DNA of 64,000 nt from Acanthochromis polyacanthus (Eukaryota; Chordata; Actinopteri; Pomacentridae), in assembly GCF_021347895.1 (NCBI RefSeq), contig NC_067132.1, positions 1 through 64,000 of the forward strand, read 5' to 3'. The notes beneath the pieces were generated by a model. The model was given only the letters and a program-made list of their open reading frames with translations, made no database searches and was not told the DNA's origin. Positions 59,460 through 64,000 of this stretch are shown one piece after another. Positions within the stretch are counted from its first letter, which is position 1. Each line of letters starts with the position of its first letter. The position numbers and the translations under genes are program-made.

Positions 59460-61410
59460 TCGACATGCACCCATCCCGAGCCCCTCCCACGATTTCCGCG
59501 TGCGGGAATTGTCTAGTTAGGGGCTCGGGCTTCGACACGAGCCACTCTCCTCTCCATTGCAAAGCAATGGGAGGAGAGTGGCTCGTGGCGAAGCCACGAG
59601 CCACTATTGTTCTCCTGCTGCGTTTATTATTATCTTTTCTTCAACATTCCGCCGTTTTTCGATTCGCTTCTCGTCCTAGGGCTTTGCGAAAACCAAAGCA
59701 AATTATACATCAAAACGTGCGGCTTCATCGGGAATAGTGTGCTATGACTTTTCTCAGAAGTTCGTCATTTTTTCGCAGAATTATTCGCAAAAAACTGCGC
59801 AAAAAGTCCCATAGAAAATGAATGGGGAGTGAAAAAAATCGGCCCAAAAAATCCACTTTTTTCCAAACGCCACTGCTTCGCCATACGTTCACCTAGAAAC
59901 TTCATTTAACCATCAAAACGCAGTGATTTTTCTTATCCCCGCAGGAATGTATTTTATGTCAGGCTGAGATTTATAGTTTTTGATCAGTGACTCCTCAAAA
60001 AAGTGAAAATTCTCAAAATCTGCTCTGGTTAGAGTGCGGCATGTCAGTTGGTAGAGTGGAGGAGAGGAGAAAAATCCGCCTGAAAATTTCCCGATCGCAT
60101 CGCCCTCACGACCAAACGATAAATGTCAGGGGAATGAAATTTGGTCAGATTGTAGACAATTTTCCTGGGATTCAAATGAATCCAAGTTTGAAGGCCTAGC
60201 TCTTTCTGAAGTGAAATGGCAAGCAGCAGTTTAGACCAAAGTTGAACCCTTCTCTCCATAAGAACCAATGTAAACTGAATCATCTGCCTCATGGAGGAAT
60301 AGTGTTTTTTAAATCGCTGTAACTCGGTCATTTCTCACAATATTTGGAAAATAATTACATTTATGGTTAGCCACGGCCTTCTTCTCGCTCACGGTCATTT
60401 CGGTTTTCAGCTCGCACTCACGGTTAGCCCACAGTTAGCGCCAGAACGAGACGTTGCGCGCTGCTGCTGAGAAGCACTTTTCTGCTGTCTGTGGCAGGCA
60501 CCGTTGCTATGGGGGCCCATAGCAACCGCCCTTACACACGCGCAGGCATGTTCGCACGCACACACACAGACTCATTGGAGTGCCACGCCCACCTTCACAC
60601 CCAATACCTCCACAGGAGCTGCATTTCAGCCTGAAAATCAGTTCAACCTCTCAGCTTCACACAGCCTTGAGAGCAGGGGTGTCAAACTCAGTTCCAACAC
60701 ACCTGATTCAAATGATCAGGCTCGTTATCAGGCTTCTGCTGAGCTTAATGATGGCTAATCATTTGAATCAGGTGTGTTGTAAGAAGGAAAGATCTAGAAC
60801 ATAGAAGATAGTTGACCTCCAGGAACTGACTTTGACACACCTGCTTTAGAGTAACTCCAATCCAAATGTTGACCAGGTGAGATTATTCCGTCTTTGCCTT
60901 TCAAAATAAAAGCACAGCAAAATTTCAAAATAAAAGCCTGCGACGAACTGGAAACGCCAGTTAAACCTCTGAACTTCACTCAGCCTTTTGAGTAACTCCA
61001 ATCCAAATTTTGATCAGGTGAGATCTTCCTGTCTCTGCCTTTCAAAATAAAAGCACAGCACAATTTGCCAGTTAAACCTCTCACCTTCACAGAGCCTTTT
61101 GAGTAACTCCAATTCAAATTTTGACCAGGTGAGATCTTCATGTCTCTGCCTTTCAAAATAAAAGCACAGCAAAATTTCAAAATAAAAGCCTGCGATGAAC
61201 CGGAAAACGCCAGTTTAACCTCTCAACTTCACACAGCCTTGCGAGTAACTCCAATCCAAATGTTGACCAGGTGAGATCTTCTTGTCTCTGCCTTTCAAAA
61301 TAAACGCACAGCACAATTTCAAAATAAAAGCCTGCGACAGACTGGAAACACCAGTTAAACCTCTCACCTTCACACAGCCTTTAGAGTAAATATGCCTATC
61401 CCGCGCTGCT
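59460..61410 (+). repeat. Array unit 17
   Basis: Conserved block 59460-60640 with one palindrome module (59,520-59,604), about five subrepeats, and one MITE (60,674-60,843). Confidence 0.9.
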
Positions 61411-63824
61411 CCGGACATGCACACATCCCGAGCCCCTCCCACGATTTCCGCGTGCGGGAATTGTCTAGTTATTATATTTTCTTCACGTTTCCGCCGTTTT
61501 TCGATTCGCTTCTTGTCCTAGGGCTTTGAGAAAACCAAAACAAATTATATATCAAAACGTGCGGCTTCATCGGGAATAGTGTGCTATGACTTTTCTAAGA
61601 CATTCGTCATTTTTTCGCAGAATTATTCGCAAAAAACTGCCAAAAAAGTCCCATAGAAAATGAATGGGGAGCGAAAAAAGTCGGCTCAAAAAATCCACTA
61701 TTTTCAAAACGCCACTCCTTCGCCATACGTTCACCTAGAAACTTCATTTAACCATCAAAACGCAGTGATTTTTCTTGTCTCCGCAGGAATGTAGTTTATG
61801 TCAGGCTGAGATTTACAGTTTTTGATCAGTGAGTCCTCAAAAAAGTGAAAATTCTCAAAATCTGCTCTGGTTAGAGTGCGGCATGTCAGTTGGTAGAGTG
61901 GAGGAGAGGAGAAAAATCCGCCTGAAAATTTCACGATCGCATCGCCCTCACGACCAAACAATAAAGGATAGGAGAATGAAATTTGGTCAGATTGTAGACA
62001 ATTTTCCTGGGATTCAAATGAATCCAAGTTTGAAGACCTAGCTCTTTCTGAAGGGAAATGGCAGGCAGCAGTTTAGACCAAAGTCGCACCGTTCTCCCCA
62101 TAAGAACCAATGTAAACTGAATCATCTGCCTCATGGAGGGACAGTGTTTTTTAAATCGCTGTAACTTGGTCATTTCTCACAATATTTGGAAAATAATTAC
62201 ATTTATGGAAAGCCACAGCCTTCCTCTCGCTCACGGTCATTTTAGTTTTCAGCTACCATTCACGGTTAGCCCACAATTAGCGCCAGAACGAGACGTTGCG
62301 AGCTGCTGCTGAGAAGCACTTTTTTGCTGTCTGTGGCAGGCACCGTTGCTATGGGGCCCATAGCAACCGCCCTTACACACGCGCAGGCATGCTCCCACGC
62401 ACACACACAGACTCATTGGAATGCCACACCCACCTTCACACCCAATACCTCCACAGGAGCTGCATTTCAGCCTGAAAATCAGTTCAACCTCTCAGCTTCA
62501 CACAGCCTTCATAGCAGGGGTGTCAAACTCAGTTCCAACACACCTGATTCAAATGATCAGGCTCGTTATCAGGCTTCTGCTGAGCTTGATGATGAGCTGA
62601 TTATTTGAAACAGGTGTGTTGGAAGAAGGAAACATCTAGAACATAGAGGATGGTGGACCTCCAGGAACTGAGTTTGACACCCCTGCTTTACAGTAACTCC
62701 AATCCAAATTTTGACCAGGTCAGATCTTTCTGTCTCGGCCTTTCAAAATAAAAGCACAGCACAATTTCAAAATAAAAGCCTGCGATGAACCCGAAAACGC
62801 CAGTTTAACCTCTCAGCTTCACACAGCCTTTCGAGCAGGGGTGTCAAACTCAGTTCCAACACACCTGATTCAAATGATCAGGCTCGTTATCAGGCTTCTG
62901 CTGAGCTTAATGATGAGCTAATCATTTCAATCAGGTGTGTTGTAAGAAGGAAACATCTGGAACACAGAGGATAGTGGTTCTCCAGGAACTGAGTTTGAGA
63001 CCCCTGCTTTACAGTAACTCCAATGCAAATGTTGACCAGATGAGATCTTCCTGTCTCTGCCTTTCAAAATAAAAGCACAGTAAATTTCAAAATAAAAGCC
63101 TGCGATTGGCCTGAAAACACCAGTTAAACCTCTCAGCTTCACACAGCCTTTACAATAACTCCAGTCCAAATTTTGACCAGGTGAGATCTTCCTGTCTTTG
63201 CCTTTCAAAATGAAAGCACAGCATAATTTCAAAATAAAAGCCTTTGACGGACTGGAAACGCCAGTTAACCCTCTCAGCTTCACACAACCTTTTGAGTAAC
63301 TCCAATCTCAATTTTGACTGGCTGAGATCTTCCTGTCTGTGCCTTTCAAAATAAAAGCACAGCACAATTTGCCAGTTAACCCTCTTTGCTTCACACAGCC
63401 TTTACAGTAACTCCAATCCAAATTTTGACCAGGTGAGATCTTCCTGTCTTTCCCTTTCAAAATAAAAGCACAGCACAATTTCAAAATAAAAGCCTGTGAC
63501 GAACTGGAAACGCCAGTTAAACCTCTCACCTTCACACAGCCTTTACAGTAACTCCAATCCAAATTTTGACCAGGTGAAATCTTCCTGTCGCTGCCTTTCA
63601 AAATTAAAGCACAGCACAATTTGCCAGTTAAACCTCTCAGCTTTACACAGCCTTTAGAGTAACTCCAATCCAAAGTTTGACGAGGTGAAATCTTCCTGTC
63701 TCTGCCTTTCAAAATAAAAGCACAGCACAATTTCAAAATAAAAGCCTGCGACGGACCGGAAACGCCAGTTAAACCTCTCAGCTTCACACAGCCGTTAGAG
63801 TAAATATGCCTCTACCGCGCCGCT
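61411..63824 (+). repeat. Array unit 18, mosaic of units 8 and 13
   Basis: Conserved block 61411-62481 without a palindrome module, about eight subrepeats, and MITEs at 62,515-62,685 and 62,836-63,006. Up to about 62,620 it copies unit 8; beyond that it copies unit 13. Confidence 0.9.
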
Positions 63825-64000
63825 CTGGACATGCACACATCCCGAGCCCCTCCCACGATTTCCGCGAGCGGGAATTGTCTAGTTAGGGGCTCGGGCTTCG
63901 ACACGAGCCACTCTCCTCTCCATTGCAAAGCAATGGGAGGAGAGTGGCTCGTGGCGAAGCCACGAGCCACTATTGTTCTCCTGCTGCGTTTATTATTATC
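63825..64000 (+). repeat. Array unit 19, cut by the window end
   Basis: The first 176 bp of a conserved block, with one complete palindrome module (63,886-63,970). Confidence 0.9.

Larger units (their letters stand above)
34122..64000 (+). repeat. Right arm of the complex tandem array
   Basis: The same repeat family in the same orientation as the left arm, with fourteen conserved blocks starting at 35130, 37466, 40076, 42242, 45156, 47152, 48893, 50822, 53283, 55489, 57507, 59460, 61411 and 63825. It continues past the window end. No protein gene is supported inside it. Confidence 0.93.

Overview
Eukaryotic, non-coding-rich DNA, most likely from a ray-finned (teleost) fish. The evidence is a vertebrate-style intron/exon gene, a Helitron protein with a C-terminal AP-type endonuclease (a form described from fish), decayed Tx1/L1-like LINE sequence, hAT-type MITEs and abundant microsatellites. 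The species cannot be named from the sequence.

Layout. (1) 1-12,229 and 34,122-64,000 are two arms, in the same orientation, of one complex tandem array. Nineteen higher-order units of about 1.7-3 kb (the last cut by the window end) each start with a conserved block of about 1.05-1.4 kb and continue with 3-10 copies of a 141/142-bp or 111-bp subrepeat. Many subrepeats carry a 170-bp hAT-type MITE at one fixed position, bounded by the 8-bp duplication CTTTAGAG. At the unit junction lie a small hairpin followed by CTAG, then 0-3 copies of an 85-bp nested palindrome, then a variable AT-rich spacer. A 950-bp hAT-type element (10,755-11,704) sits inside one of the MITEs. (2) 12,230-34,121 is a non-array island. 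It holds low-complexity AT-rich DNA, a tRNA-Asn-like pseudogene, a promoter-like region near 15.0-15.24 kb with ZNF143-like and CCAAT motifs, a large first intron containing a dead LINE, and one long spliced gene.

The main gene (coding exons 20,406-32,129, + strand) can be read through 15 coding exons with GT/AG junctions and an unbroken frame, predicting about 2,842 residues. In order it encodes a basic N terminus, an SGNH-hydrolase domain (GDS, GxN and DxxH all visible), a run of phase-0 proline-rich mini-exons, a cysteine-protease-like domain resembling the C76/USP group, basic 18-residue repeats, a Cys-rich Helitron N-terminal region, a HUH Rep domain, a Pif1-family helicase and a C-terminal endonuclease/exonuclease/phosphatase (EEP) domain. 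This is an autonomous Helitron-type (Helentron-like) transposase with unusual extra domains. Three exon-like segments downstream (32,354-32,867), ending at polyadenylation signals, have their own coherent frame whose link to the main ORF is unresolved.

How the parts may relate (inference). The array unit junctions look like Helitron ends: a 5'-TC start, and a hairpin plus CTAG at the 3' side. The array could therefore be a head-to-tail concatemer of a non-autonomous Helitron carrying an internal minisatellite, next to an autonomous rolling-circle transposase gene. No shared termini between gene and array were found, so the link is only positional. Near-identical segments shared between distant units, including across the island, show recent unequal exchange or gene conversion.
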